This document shows positions 29,595 to 40,558 of a stretch of 64,000 bases of DNA, piece by piece; position 1 is the stretch's first letter, and each line of letters begins with the position of its first letter. This stretch comes from Hydrococcus rivularis NIES-593 (lineage in GTDB: Bacteria > Cyanobacteriota > Cyanobacteriia > Cyanobacteriales > Microcystaceae), in assembly GCF_001904635.1 (NCBI RefSeq), contig NZ_MRCB01000003.1, positions 179,958 through 243,957 on the forward strand, written 5' to 3'. The translations under genes and the position numbers were made by a program. A model generated the notes under the pieces. The model was given only the letters and a program-made list of their open reading frames with translations, was not told the DNA's origin and searched no databases.

Positions 29595-30344
29595 CTACTC
29601 TAACACTCGCAAACAAGCCAAAAAACGCTGTGCTTCTGGGTGGGGATCTTGCCGAAATTCACTAGGCACTCCCAAACTCACTAACTTGCCTTCCTCCATT
29701 AAGCCAATTCTAGACGCGAGAAGAAAAGCTTCCTGAATGTCGTGGGTGACAAAAATGACTGTTTTCTCCAGTTGTTTTTGTAAGTAGAAAAACTGTTGCT
29801 GCAACTCCAGACGAGTGATAGGATCGAGTGCCCCAAAAGGTTCGTCCATTAGAAGAATTGGGGGATCGGCAGCGAGTGCCCTAGCAACTCCGACTCGCTG
29901 TCGCTGTCCGCCTGAAAGTTGATGGGGATAGCGGCTAGCAAATTTTTCCGGTTCCAGACCGACTAAATGCAATAATTCATAAACTCGCGACTTCAGGCGA
30001 CTATTTTTCCAACCTTCTAGGGAAGGAACGAGACCGATATTTTCTTCGACGCTCAAGTGAGGAAATAAACCAATTTCCTGAATGACATAGCCGATGCTGC
30101 GGCGCAGTTGAATCGCATTCCAAGCAGTAGTCGGGCGATCGCTGACGATGACTTGTCCTTGCGTTGGCGATAGCAAGCGATTGATGAGTTTTAAGGTCGT
30201 CGTTTTGCCGCTACCGCTACGTCCGAGTAAGACTAGGGCTTCACCTCGATAGATACTAAAATTGAGATCGGATAGAAGATATCGCTGTTGAACTCGATAG
30301 CTAACATCTCGAAATTCAACAGCAATTTTTTGTTCGTCAGTCAT
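29595..30344 (-). CDS. Osmoprotectant-type ABC transporter ATPase
   Basis: A 249-residue ABC ATPase. Walker A is GRSGSGKTTT, the signature is LSGGQRQRVGVARAL, Walker B is ILLMDEPFGALDP and the switch His is in VIFVTHDIQEA. The Q-loop YVIQEIGLFPHLSV matches the ProV/OpuCA group. It has no C-terminal CBS domains, unlike OpuA or OpuCA, so osmotic gating through CBS is not expected. It is the first gene of the two-gene unit with the permease-binding fusion immediately downstream. Confidence 0.9.
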   Translation of the reverse strand: MTDEQKIAVEFRDVSYRVQQRYLLSDLNFSIYRGEALVLLGRSGSGKTTTLKLINRLLSPTQGQVIVSDRPTTAWNAIQLRRSIGYVIQEIGLFPHLSVEENIGLVPSLEGWKNSRLKSRVYELLHLVGLEPEKFASRYPHQLSGGQRQRVGVARALAADPPILLMDEPFGALDPITRLELQQQFFYLQKQLEKTVIFVTHDIQEAFLLASRIGLMEEGKLVSLGVPSEFRQDPHPEAQRFLACLRVLE

Positions 30345-30382
30345 TAGTCACGCGCGATTAGACCTCAGTTTCTAGTCTAATT

Positions 30383-30431
30383 GACGAAGTGCTTTTCAGG
30401 CTCCGCTGCCTCGCGGCGGAGTACCTTGCAC
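30383..30431. repeat. Palindromic repeat, GACGAAGTGC/GTACCTTGCAC family, copy 2
   Basis: A 49-bp element that differs from the copy at 21866-21914 by about one base in the central stem (CTCCGCTGCC for CTCCGCCGCC). The outer GTGC/GCAC and inner CTCCGC/GCGGAG arms are kept. Confidence 0.85.
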
Positions 30432-30618
30432 TTTGTTATTGGTTCTCAACTCCTCAATGTCAGTTCTTACACCACACTTTTGATTGGTTTTAATTAAAGA
30501 TTTAATCCCTATCCGATTCGGATAAATCAGTTTTCCCACCTTCAGGATATCTCGCCAGGGGGTATTATTGCTTTAAAGGAATTGTTAATCAGGGTTATTT
30601 CATTCTGATTGCAGTTAA

Positions 30619-30697
30619 CCAAGAAATGAATTTCTTGGCTCAAAATTTAAGTCTGTCTTATAGGACTTAAGGGATTAGACAGAGAATTTATTCTCTG
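30619..30697. repeat. Cluster of perfect short inverted repeats upstream of the GNAT gene
   Basis: CCAAGAAAT-GA-ATTTCTTGG (30619-30638) is followed by an AAGTC/GACTT hairpin and by CAGAGAAT-TT-ATTCTCTG (30680-30697). Two of the three have 2-nt loops. They may be remnants of a mobile element end or a structured leader. No riboswitch class is recognised. Confidence 0.55.
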
Positions 30698-30761
30698 GCT
30701 TTCTTCGTCAGCGAACGCTCGAATTAAACTAACATCGATTAATTCAGTTTATAGACTTGAG

Positions 30762-31211
30762 ATGAATAATTTACAAATTAAACAAGTTAACTATTTTGAA
30801 GAATCGACAAGAATTCATGCTATTCGACGCTCGGTTTTTCAAGAAGAACAAGGGGTAGCGCCAGAAATAGAATTTGATGGTCGAGATGAAACTGCCATAC
30901 ATTTTTTAGCGTATCTAGACAGTCAACCAATAGGAACGATAAGAATTAGATTCTTAGATCGAAAAACAGCCAAAATAGAAAGATTAGCGCTTTTACCTTC
31001 AGCTAGAGGCAAAGGAATCGGGAAAAAATTAATGAAAGCAGCGACAGAAATTGTTGAAAAAAACAAGGATTATGAAGAGATTATTATCCATGCGCAGGAA
31101 TATATTAAAGAACTACACAAACAACTAGGATTTGAACCAGTAGGAGAGCCATTTTATGAAGCGGGCATTCTTCACATAAAAATGATTAAAAGGTTGGTGC
31201 GATCGCACTGA
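30762..31211 (+). CDS. GNAT-family N-acetyltransferase
   Basis: A 149-residue GNAT protein of the ElaA-like type. The acetyl-CoA loop (motif A) is LALLPSARGKGIGKKLMKAA, with the Q/RxxGxG/A pattern as RGKGIG. The N-terminal part has VFQEEQGVAPEIEFDGRDE, typical of this subgroup, and IHAQEYIKELHKQLGF forms the C-terminal helix and strand. Substrate is unknown. It is convergent with ccs1, with a 12-nt gap. Confidence 0.85.
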   Translation: MNNLQIKQVNYFEESTRIHAIRRSVFQEEQGVAPEIEFDGRDETAIHFLAYLDSQPIGTIRIRFLDRKTAKIERLALLPSARGKGIGKKLMKAATEIVEKNKDYEEIIIHAQEYIKELHKQLGFEPVGEPFYEAGILHIKMIKRLVRSH

Positions 31212-31223
31212 TAATTATAGGAC

Positions 31224-32600
31224 TTAAACGGTTTCCACAACTCGAGCGGATTTTTCTGATTTGAGTTCTTCTACAATTGCTATCAATTCGCGCTCAAAAC
31301 TGACTTGGGCGCGATTGGTTTTTCCACCGATATAAAAGCGTTCTCCCTCTTGCAATGCCCAAATTTGGGAATGAGAAACGTAACTCATCACTACCCCCGC
31401 CATCAACAAAGCAAACCCAGCATAAACGATGGGTACGCCTGGATCTGCCTTAATTTGCAATCCCGTACTGCCAACGAGTTCGAGGATCTTCAAATTTACT
31501 CCATTGATTGGTATTGCCATTCCAGAACGCACTGCACCGACTAAATTGCCTTGATTGTCGTAGACTACCATCGTGCCTTGCAGATCCCTTGCAATCAAGG
31601 AAACCCCTTCACTCAAATCGGTCTTTGTGGGAATCCACGTTCCCCAAAGGCGACCTCTTCCATTGGTATTCAACTGAGCCATCGGCAGTTGGAAAATGGG
31701 GCTATTATTAATTTGCACCCTTACTCCAGCAATTCCCCAATCGGTTTGATAAAAAGTCACGCCGCGATAACGCAGGGGTTGGTTAACATAAATTGTCTTG
31801 CGGTCTAATTCTTCTCCTTGCTCGTTAATAACAGAAAGATCGGAATAAAACTGATCGATCTCTCCATTAGGCGTGTAATCGATCCAAAAACGATTGACTT
31901 TAACTGCCCAATCTTTAGGAATTTGTGGCGCTGCTAGAGGACCTGACTCTAAAATATTTCTGACCTGAAATGTCTCTCCACTCGCTACCATTTCCTGTGC
32001 CAAAAAACCCGTGAGAGTTCCCCAAATTCCTCCTGCCAAAATAATCAAAATACCTGCATGAACGATAATAGGACCAATTCGTCCAATAATCCCTTTACGG
32101 GCATAGAGAGCCTGATTTTCTTGAAAAACTTTATAGCCGCGCTTTTGTAGCAAAGGAAGTAGAGATGTAGGAGAACCTGTATCTAATTCTGCGCTAAGGA
32201 CGAGTTTTTGAAACTGGCGGGATTGCTGATACAATTTCCAATGTCGAGCTGCTTTGAGAGCAGGAATTTGACGGGTAAAAGTACAAGCAGTTAGACTCGT
32301 TCCAAATAAAATTAATAAGGACAAAAACCACCAAGTACTATAAACATGATTCAGTCCTAAAATCAAAATAAACTTCCAGGTAATAAATCCAAATAATGCA
32401 GGATATGTCGGATAGTTTTCTTGATAAAATTGCAGCGATTGCCCCTGTTCTATAACGGTTCCACTAACACTAAAAAGAGCAATAACCAAAAGTAAAATTA
32501 TTGCCAGGCGAAGGTCTGTAATGACTTTTATAAGAGAGCGAAATCCTTGTTGAAGTAAAGATAGTAACTCAGAGGTATTCGATGAATCTGAAACTGTCAT
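31224..32600 (-). CDS. ccs1: Cytochrome c biogenesis protein Ccs1 (ResB family)
   Basis: A 458-residue System II cytochrome c maturation protein that delivers and ligates heme at the lumenal/periplasmic side together with CcsA. Three N-terminal helices (about 35-55, 75-95, 170-190) precede a large extracytoplasmic domain, and a last helix lies near 400-420 ([20 protein letters not shown]). The motif [20 protein letters not shown] after a short cytoplasmic N-terminus is the ResB opening. The ccdA gene follows upstream on the same strand with a 100-nt gap, a pairing seen widely in cyanobacteria. ccsA is not in the window. Confidence 0.93.
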   Translation of the reverse strand: MTVSDSSNTSELLSLLQQGFRSLIKVITDLRLAIILLLVIALFSVSGTVIEQGQSLQFYQENYPTYPALFGFITWKFILILGLNHVYSTWWFLSLLILFGTSLTACTFTRQIPALKAARHWKLYQQSRQFQKLVLSAELDTGSPTSLLPLLQKRGYKVFQENQALYARKGIIGRIGPIIVHAGILIILAGGIWGTLTGFLAQEMVASGETFQVRNILESGPLAAPQIPKDWAVKVNRFWIDYTPNGEIDQFYSDLSVINEQGEELDRKTIYVNQPLRYRGVTFYQTDWGIAGVRVQINNSPIFQLPMAQLNTNGRGRLWGTWIPTKTDLSEGVSLIARDLQGTMVVYDNQGNLVGAVRSGMAIPINGVNLKILELVGSTGLQIKADPGVPIVYAGFALLMAGVVMSYVSHSQIWALQEGERFYIGGKTNRAQVSFERELIAIVEELKSEKSARVVETV

Positions 32601-32701
32601 TTGATTTTAGATTTTGAATTTTTGATTTTTGGAGTAATGCAGGTAGTTTTTGATGAATTTCTTGGTAAAGATCGGGATATTAAAATTAGGATGAGATCGG
32701 T

Positions 32702-33442
32702 TTAAAAACTTCCTACAGGAAGCCGAGATAAAAGAGAAAAGACCCCAAATACTATCAGAAGAACTCCACTCGCCGGATTAATCCAATCCGACCAACGACG
32801 TAGTTCTAGTAACTTTTTAATAGAAGCCGTAAAAGTCCCCGCTACAATCAGGGGAGTAACATATCCGCCAGCATAGGAAAGGAGCAATCCCCCTCCCAGT
32901 AATAAGTTTTGCGTCGAGGCAACCCAAGCGAGTAGACTTGCCAAAACGGGGGTGCTGCAAGGAGAAGCAACTAAACCAAAGGTTAAACCTAATAAATAAG
33001 AGCGCAAACCAGTCGGAAATTCTTCTTTAATCCAATCGGTAGCTCCCAAGGAAGGAAAGCGCAAGGGCAGCAATTCTAGTAAATTCAGCCCCATGATAAT
33101 CGCGATCGCGCTCACAAAAATAGGCACTCCGATGCCGACTTGTCCGTAAACTCGTCCTAAAGAGGCGGCAACAATTCCCAATCCTGCCAGCGTAGTTGCC
33201 AACCCAAGTGAGAACCAAGCAGACTGAACGGCAGCCTGAAATCTCCCTTTTGCCTCATAACCGCCAATGTAGCCAATCGTGATGGGCAACATCGATAACA
33301 TACAAGGTGTCAAGCTAGTCAGCAGTCCTGCCAGGAAAATAATCGCAAGGCTAAATCCACTTAGATGGGTTAACTGTAGAGAGACCAGGCGATTGGCAAA
33401 TTGTTCGAGTTGGTAAAGTTGAGTTTGTAGATGTTCGAGCAT
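32702..33442 (-). CDS. ccdA: CcdA-type thiol-disulfide transport protein for cytochrome c assembly
   Basis: A 246-residue membrane protein with six predicted helices. The two functional cysteines are visible in SLTPCMLSMLP and VASPCSTPVLASLLA, the two-Cys pattern that passes reducing equivalents across the membrane to keep apocytochrome CXXCH thiols reduced. I chose the ATG at 33442 (MLEHLQTQLYQ); an open frame continues upstream to 33517, but those residues do not resemble the family. It probably forms one unit with ccs1 downstream. Confidence 0.92.
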   Translation of the reverse strand: MLEHLQTQLYQLEQFANRLVSLQLTHLSGFSLAIIFLAGLLTSLTPCMLSMLPITIGYIGGYEAKGRFQAAVQSAWFSLGLATTLAGLGIVAASLGRVYGQVGIGVPIFVSAIAIIMGLNLLELLPLRFPSLGATDWIKEEFPTGLRSYLLGLTFGLVASPCSTPVLASLLAWVASTQNLLLGGGLLLSYAGGYVTPLIVAGTFTASIKKLLELRRWSDWINPASGVLLIVFGVFSLLSRLPVGSF

Positions 33443-33708
33443 TTTTATAAAAAGCTTACCCTGGTTGAATTGTACCTCAGCGAGCCGATCGCTAACCACG
33501 CGATCGCATTTGTGCAAAGGAAAACTGGGAATGATAGATTTAATCTATCATTGGCTAAGTTAACAAAGCTCGGTCAAACTGCAAAAATTAAGGATTAACC
33601 AAAACAGTTTAAAATTAGCCAGCCAAACATTTTGGACGTTGAACTCTAAACTTTAAACTTTGAACTAATCATGACACCAATTGATTCTAACCTTATTCTT
33701 TATTTTCC

Positions 33709-34542
33709 ATGCTGTTAGCCTTTCGATTTCAATCGCCCGGTCCTATCATGTTTGAGATAGGACCCGTAAGCATTCGCTGGTATGGGTTCTTAATTGCCTC
33801 TGCCGTCTTGATTGGGGTGACTTTATCGCAATATTTAGCCAAGCGTCGTAATATTAATCCAGATTTAATCGGAGATTTAGCTATTTGGCTAATTATTGCT
33901 GCTATTCCCTCTGCGAGACTCTATTACGTAATTTTTCAGTGGCAAGAATACGCCCAACGTCCCGGCGATATCTTGGCTATTTGGAAAGGGGGAATTGCCA
34001 TCCATGGGGCAATTATCGGAGGAACATTAGCAGCAATGATTTTTGCACGTCTTAATAAAATTTCCGTTTGGCAATTGCTCGATCTAGTCGTTCCCGCACT
34101 TGCTTTAGGACAAGCCATTGGACGCTGGGGCAATTTTTTCAATTCGGAAGCTTTTGGTAAACCAACCGATTTACCCTGGAAACTTTATATTCCCCCTAGC
34201 AATCGCCCACCGCAATATCTTGATTACGAGTATTTCCATCCTACTTTTCTCTACGAATCAATTTGGAATTTACTCGTTTTTTTGTTGCTGATGTATATCT
34301 TTTTCTGGGGATTGAAACATCGAGAACGCCTAAAAGTAGGTACGATCGCCTTAGTCTATTTCGTTGCCTACAGTATCGGTCGCTTTTGGATTGAAGGATT
34401 GCGTATCGACAGCTTAATGTTTGGTCCTTTAAAAATGGCTCAGATGGTTAGTCTAACTCTAATTCTTCTTAGCTCGATCGCACTTGTATGGGTTTACTGG
34501 TTTAGGCGTTCCTTACCAGATGTAGTTCCCAGTAGCGACTAA
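33709..34542 (+). CDS. lgt: Prolipoprotein diacylglyceryl transferase
   Basis: A 277-residue membrane enzyme that attaches diacylglycerol to the lipobox Cys of prolipoproteins at the cytoplasmic membrane. The Lgt signature [13 protein letters not shown] is intact, the essential His-containing loop reads [11 protein letters not shown], and the C-terminal [12 protein letters not shown] carries a conserved Arg and Glu. Seven hydrophobic segments are visible, and length is normal. It is 46 nt upstream of pyrR on the same strand and could share its transcript. A client lipoprotein (the SBP at 23.9 kb) is in the same window. Confidence 0.95.
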   Translation: MLLAFRFQSPGPIMFEIGPVSIRWYGFLIASAVLIGVTLSQYLAKRRNINPDLIGDLAIWLIIAAIPSARLYYVIFQWQEYAQRPGDILAIWKGGIAIHGAIIGGTLAAMIFARLNKISVWQLLDLVVPALALGQAIGRWGNFFNSEAFGKPTDLPWKLYIPPSNRPPQYLDYEYFHPTFLYESIWNLLVFLLLMYIFFWGLKHRERLKVGTIALVYFVAYSIGRFWIEGLRIDSLMFGPLKMAQMVSLTLILLSSIALVWVYWFRRSLPDVVPSSD

Positions 34543-34588
34543 CACTATCCAATGACTAATGACAAAGGACAACTGAGCGATCGCCAAA

Positions 34589-35122
34589 ATGACACAAGTT
34601 ATTGAAATTCTATCAGCCGAAGAGATCCGTCGTACTGTTACCCGATTGGCTTCTCAGATAGTAGAAAAATCGGGGGATCTTTCTCAAATTGTTTTATTGG
34701 GAATTTACACTAGAGGCGTTCCCTTAGCTGCCATGCTAGCCAATCAAATCGAGATCCTCGAACGAGTCAAGGTTCCCATAGGAGCGATCGATATTACCTT
34801 TTATCGGGACGATCTCGATCGCATTAAAACGCGAACCCCAGAAAAAACCAAAATTCCTTTCGATCTCACTGGCAAAACAGTTATTCTAGTAGATGATGTT
34901 ATTTATAAAGGGCGCACTATCCGCGCTGCTCTAAATGCCGTTACCGAATACGGCAGACCCCAAGCTATTCGCTTGCTAGTTTTGGTCGATCGCGGACATC
35001 GAGAATTGCCCATTCATCCCGATTTTATTGGTAAAAAACTTCCCACCGCTTCTGAGGAACGAGTGAAAGTCTATCTTCAGCAAGTAGACGGACGCGATGC
35101 AGTCGAGTTGATTAAAGGATAA
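34589..35122 (+). CDS. pyrR: PyrR bifunctional regulator / uracil phosphoribosyltransferase
   Basis: A 177-residue protein of the PRTase fold. The PRPP motif [18 protein letters not shown] is intact, as are the N-terminal [18 protein letters not shown] and [14 protein letters not shown]. In Bacillus PyrR binds pyr mRNA and attenuates transcription. Here no pyr gene or attenuator-like sequence is adjacent, so either the regulation acts in trans or only the UPRTase activity is used. It is convergent with the nucleotidyltransferase gene, with a 9-nt gap. Confidence 0.93.
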   Translation: MTQVIEILSAEEIRRTVTRLASQIVEKSGDLSQIVLLGIYTRGVPLAAMLANQIEILERVKVPIGAIDITFYRDDLDRIKTRTPEKTKIPFDLTGKTVILVDDVIYKGRTIRAALNAVTEYGRPQAIRLLVLVDRGHRELPIHPDFIGKKLPTASEERVKVYLQQVDGRDAVELIKG

Positions 35123-35131
35123 AAACTAGCT

Positions 35132-36310
35132 CTATTCGCCAGAGCCAGTGCCGTTATTTAGCAGGGAAAAGATGGCCTGATGCTCTTGCGTTTCTTCAAA
35201 ATTTGGCGTTTTGCGAGTGTCGTTAATGAGCCAATCGAGGGCAGCGGCTTTCATATCGATTGACGCTCCGGTTTTATCGACGCAATAGCGACCAAAGACT
35301 AATTTATTCTCCAATCTGACTCCCGATCCCAAACGGGAATAATCAAAAATGATGCTGTTATCCACTGTAGCGCCGCTACAAATCCTACAATTCGGACCGA
35401 TCATAGAAGGTCCGATAATCTTGGCACCATCGTCGATCTTCGTCATTCCCCCGATATAAACGGGACCCGTAATCTCTACTTTATCCCAATTAACTGCTAC
35501 GTTGAGTCCGGTATAAATACCCGGTTTGACCTCAATTCCAGGAATCTCGACATTTTTAATTTCTCTGAGCAAAATAGCTCGAATCGCGTGCCAGTAGTCG
35601 GGGACTTTCCCGATATCTACCCATTCAAAATCCATATTGACAGCGTAGAAAGGAGCGCCTTTCTCGACTAGCTTGGGGAATAGCTGACTGCCGAGGTCGT
35701 ATTCTATCCCAGGAGGAATAAAGTCAATGACTTCTGGTTCAAAAATATAAATTCCCGTATTGATCTGGGTGCTTAAGGCCTCTTCAACCGAGGGTTTTTC
35801 TTGGAAAGCGACGATGCGATCGCTTAAGTCTGTGACGACTACCCCATAGCTAGAGACAACTTCTTTAGGCACGGATTTGGTAACGATTGTAGCGATCGCG
35901 CCTTTTTCTTTATGCCATTTGACGGCTGCGGTTAAATCTAGATCGATGAGTGCATCGCCGCAGAGAACCACGAAAGTCTCGTCAAAAAACGGATTAAAAT
36001 CCTGAATGCGCCGCAAGCCTCCTGCCGATCCTAATGCCTCTCCTACCAACTTCCCATCGTCAACGATCCGCCCTTCAAAGGAATAGGCAATTTGAACGCC
36101 AAAGCGCTGACCGTCGCGGAAATAATCTTCGATGCGATCGGCTAGGTGACTCACGTTTACCATTATTTGGTCAAAGCCATGCTCTCGTAGAAGTTCTAGT
36201 AAAAACTCCATTACTGGCTTTTGAAAGATGGGAATTAGTGGCTTGGGAATCTCATAGGTAATCGGTCTTACGCGAGTTCCTTTACCAGCCGCCAGAATCA
36301 TGGCTTTCAT
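35132..36310 (-). CDS. Sugar-nucleotide (NDP-sugar) pyrophosphorylase with left-handed beta-helix domain
   Basis: A 392-residue nucleotidyltransferase. The N-terminal NTP_transferase domain opens MKAMILAAGKGTRVRPITYE and continues with KPLIPIFQKPVMEFLLELL. The catalytic-metal Asp lies in VVLCGDALIDLDL. Residues from about 265 form a left-handed beta-helix of hexapeptide repeats (INTGIYIFEPE before it, then VYIGGMTKIDDGAKIIGPSM). The ATG at 36310 is the family start; the frame is open to 36379 without family likeness. It probably makes GDP-mannose or UDP/dTDP-glucose. It belongs to a cyanobacterial subgroup annotated as mannose-1-phosphate guanylyltransferase-like, and substrate is not settled by sequence. 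Confidence 0.87.
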   Translation of the reverse strand: MKAMILAAGKGTRVRPITYEIPKPLIPIFQKPVMEFLLELLREHGFDQIMVNVSHLADRIEDYFRDGQRFGVQIAYSFEGRIVDDGKLVGEALGSAGGLRRIQDFNPFFDETFVVLCGDALIDLDLTAAVKWHKEKGAIATIVTKSVPKEVVSSYGVVVTDLSDRIVAFQEKPSVEEALSTQINTGIYIFEPEVIDFIPPGIEYDLGSQLFPKLVEKGAPFYAVNMDFEWVDIGKVPDYWHAIRAILLREIKNVEIPGIEVKPGIYTGLNVAVNWDKVEITGPVYIGGMTKIDDGAKIIGPSMIGPNCRICSGATVDNSIIFDYSRLGSGVRLENKLVFGRYCVDKTGASIDMKAAALDWLINDTRKTPNFEETQEHQAIFSLLNNGTGSGE

Positions 36311-36424
36311 GAATACTTGTTCCTCACCTATGGCGCGAATGACAATGACTATGATGAATAATAATGCCCAGTTTAGCACTTACCTCGCACAAATCGAGAA
36401 AATCGTTTTCAACGAGGGGACAAT

Positions 36425-37213
36425 CTAGCGAACCACTTGAATTGTAAGGTCTTGATAAAATTCAGCTTGAGATAGCTCCACTTTAGACTGAGAACACAGC
36501 AACAACAGCGCCCAGAAAACGCCAACTTTATCCTTCGCTTTAGGAGTTTCTCCCATAGCCCTGGCATCGTTGAGCGAACTTTGCGCCCACCAGTTCAACA
36601 GTTCTTCTAGCTCGATTTGCGTCTTTTCGGGTGCTAGCTGCGGCAACTCAAAGGTGAGAAACTGTTCTAATTGGCTAGCTAACTCGGTCAAATTTTCCTG
36701 ATGAGCGAGTTGAGCGATCGTGCGAATGGCTTCTCGGCGAGATTGAGGACGAGAACGCTCTACCACAGCAGCAGAATCGGAGACTTTCTCTAATTCAGCA
36801 GCAATTTGCTCGATTTGCGCGATCAGCTCTTGCAACGTCACCCGTCGCTTGCGAAGCGGTGGTGCTGAAGCTCGCCTGCGGATATGGCGTTCTAAATCCC
36901 TCGGTAGGGAGCGTTGGGAATTTTCTTCTTCTAATAATAATTCTAATTCTTCCGGAACAATGTCTTCTTCATCGGCTTCGAGACTTGCTAAGGTATCGGC
37001 TTTGAGTAACACTAGCATTGATGCCCACAAGAAAGCTTGCCCGAATTTAGGTAAATTTGCCTGTCCTCGAACGGCATCGATCTCGTCGGGAAGTCCCAAC
37101 TCCCTCAAAAAACGGTCAATGATGTCGATCGCGGGAACGTCCCAAGGGTTGATTTCTCCATTTTGTGCCAATTCGATTAAGGTGGCGATCGCTTCTTGAG
37201 CAGGCGTTATCAT
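36425..37213 (-). CDS. scpA: Segregation and condensation protein A
   Basis: A 262-residue kleisin, the bridging subunit of the SMC-ScpA-ScpB condensin. It starts MITPAQEAIATLIELAQNGEINPWDVPAIDI, the family N-terminal helix, and ends with a winged-helix region VKDKVGVFWALLLLCSQSKVELSQAEFYQDL that binds the SMC head. The middle has a run of acidic residues (EADEEDIVPEELELLLEEE) and an Arg-rich stretch. No scpB is adjacent. It is divergent from pdxH, with a 42-nt gap. Confidence 0.9.
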   Translation of the reverse strand: MITPAQEAIATLIELAQNGEINPWDVPAIDIIDRFLRELGLPDEIDAVRGQANLPKFGQAFLWASMLVLLKADTLASLEADEEDIVPEELELLLEEENSQRSLPRDLERHIRRRASAPPLRKRRVTLQELIAQIEQIAAELEKVSDSAAVVERSRPQSRREAIRTIAQLAHQENLTELASQLEQFLTFELPQLAPEKTQIELEELLNWWAQSSLNDARAMGETPKAKDKVGVFWALLLLCSQSKVELSQAEFYQDLTIQVVR

Positions 37214-37255
37214 AATAAATTTGAGAACTGCGAAAGATTAACGATACAAAGTTAA

Positions 37256-37903
37256 ATGGCGAACATCTCGATAGCCGATCTACGTCAAAATTATACTCTT
37301 GCAGGCTTAAGCGAAGCCAATGCCGATCGCGATCCCTTCCAACAGTTCCAAGTCTGGTTGGCGGAGGCAGTCGCAGCTCAGCTGCCCGAACCCAATGCCA
37401 TGACTTTAGCAACGATCGCGCCAGATAGCAAACCTTCAGCCCGTATGGTCTTGCTCAAAGATTTCGACGAACGGGGTTTTACATTTTATACCAACTACGA
37501 CAGTGCTAAAGGACAGCAGTTAATCCAAACTCCTTGGGCGGCGTTGGTATTTTGGTGGGCGCAACTAGAACGCCAAGTCCGCATCGAAGGTAGAGTTGAA
37601 AAAGTCTCCGCCCAAGAATCGGACGAATATTTTGCCAGTCGTCCCGAAACGTCCCAGCTAGGGGCTTGGGTATCCAATCAAAGCCAAGTCATTGCCAGTC
37701 GCGAGGTTTTAGAGAAGCGATTCGCCCAACTCAAGGAAAAATATGCCGGACAAGCAATTCCCCGCCCGCCCCACTGGGGAGGGTTTCGAGTCATTCCCGA
37801 TTCGATCGAATTTTGGCAAGGTCGCCCCAGTCGCCTGCACGATCGCCTGCGCTATCGCTTGCTCGAAGATGGTAGCTGGTTGAGAGAACGGTTAGCGCCG
37901 TAG
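37256..37903 (+). CDS. pdxH: Pyridoxamine 5'-phosphate oxidase
   Basis: A 215-residue FMN-dependent enzyme that oxidises pyridoxine/pyridoxamine phosphate to pyridoxal phosphate. Diagnostic segments are [39 protein letters not shown] (FMN site), WVSNQSQVI and the C-terminal signature [16 protein letters not shown]. The C-terminus ends LRERLAP, the typical WxxxRLAP tail. Complete. It is convergent with gyrB. Confidence 0.95.
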   Translation: MANISIADLRQNYTLAGLSEANADRDPFQQFQVWLAEAVAAQLPEPNAMTLATIAPDSKPSARMVLLKDFDERGFTFYTNYDSAKGQQLIQTPWAALVFWWAQLERQVRIEGRVEKVSAQESDEYFASRPETSQLGAWVSNQSQVIASREVLEKRFAQLKEKYAGQAIPRPPHWGGFRVIPDSIEFWQGRPSRLHDRLRYRLLEDGSWLRERLAP

Positions 37904-37940
37904 TAGGGGTTAGGCGTTACAGAGATTCTTGAAATCGGAA

Positions 37941-39887
<1,947 letters not shown>

Positions 39888-40058
39888 CTAAGAGCCACCG
39901 AACGACTCTCTTGACAGCAAAATCCTCAAAAATTCTAACACAAAAGGGTTACAGACGGCTTTAGAGCAGTTCTAAGGAAAGTTTGTTAAGGGCTGAACCC
40001 CTAAAAACTTTTTCTCGAACTTCTTTTAATTAATACAATTGTACCATAAATCACCTAG

Positions 40059-40103
40059 AGTTAGAGGAGGATCCGCCGTGAGACGGCGGATCCTCCTCTA
40101 ACT
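40059..40103. repeat. Perfect 45-bp palindrome (21-bp arms, 3-nt loop)
   Basis: The left arm begins AGTTAGAGGAGGATCC and the right arm is its exact complement, around a GAG loop. The inner CCGCCGTGAGACGGCGGA core and the ACTTCGT edge resemble the palindrome inside the RTX gene at 59855-59902, so it is probably the same repeat family. It could form a cruciform or an RNA hairpin. Confidence 0.9.
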
Positions 40104-40187
40104 TCGTAAAAACGCTCCTCAGACTCCACTGAGTTTATGCAATAAAAAATCTTTGTGATGCTAAAAATGCATTAAAAATCACTATCT

Positions 40188-40228
40188 GTAACAAAAAATA
40201 CAATCTCCTTCATTAAAGATTGTAAATT
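40188..40228 (+). promoter_or_regulatory. NtcA-dependent promoter of nrtABCD
   Basis: A perfect NtcA box GTA-N8-TAC is at 40188-40201. It is followed after 21 nt by TAAATT (40223-40228), which fits the -10 form TAN3T. NtcA-activated class II promoters place the box about 22 nt before the -10. Expected start of transcription is near 40235, giving an unusually long leader of about 320 nt to the nrtA ATG. Confidence 0.75.
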
Positions 40229-40368
40229 GAAAACCAAGTACCCCTCAATGATTTAAAAAATCCAAACCTCAATGGAATTATTACCCAAATTTACTGCCGA
40301 GAAAAATTGTCTAAAAAAGTATTTAATAGACGTTTATTTCTCACAGAAATTCTGATTGATATCAAATC

Positions 40369-40487
40369 CGATTGATTGCCCGCAATATCGGTGGAGAGGG
40401 GTTTTGTTTTTAAGTTATTAATTACACTCAAAATCTTAGCTAAACTCACCCCTACAAGCAATATGGCTGTTTAACCAGATTTGATAT
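40369..40487. repeat. MITE-like repeat, ATATCAAATC family, copy C, in the nrtA leader
   Basis: The left end is ATATCAAATCCGATTGATTG. The right end, read on the other strand, is AATATCAAATCTGGTTAAAC. The core includes CCCGCAATATCGG and CAAGCAATATGG, shared with the copy at 9172-9291. It lies between the NtcA promoter and the nrtA ATG. Confidence 0.85.
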
Positions 40488-40558
40488 TACCTATGCGATT
40501 AAATTTCGACAATCTAAATCTTGCCTATTTTCTAACAGCTAGAAATTATCGAGAAAAC

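Larger units (their letters stand above)
30345..30761. other. Divergent intergenic region with palindromic repeat and several hairpins
   Basis: About 415 nt between the ABC ATPase and GNAT genes. It holds the palindromic repeat at 30383-30431 and a series of perfect inverted repeats at 30619-30638 and 30680-30697, plus TTAAGTC/GACTTAA near 30650-30673. No gene is supported. Confidence 0.6.
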
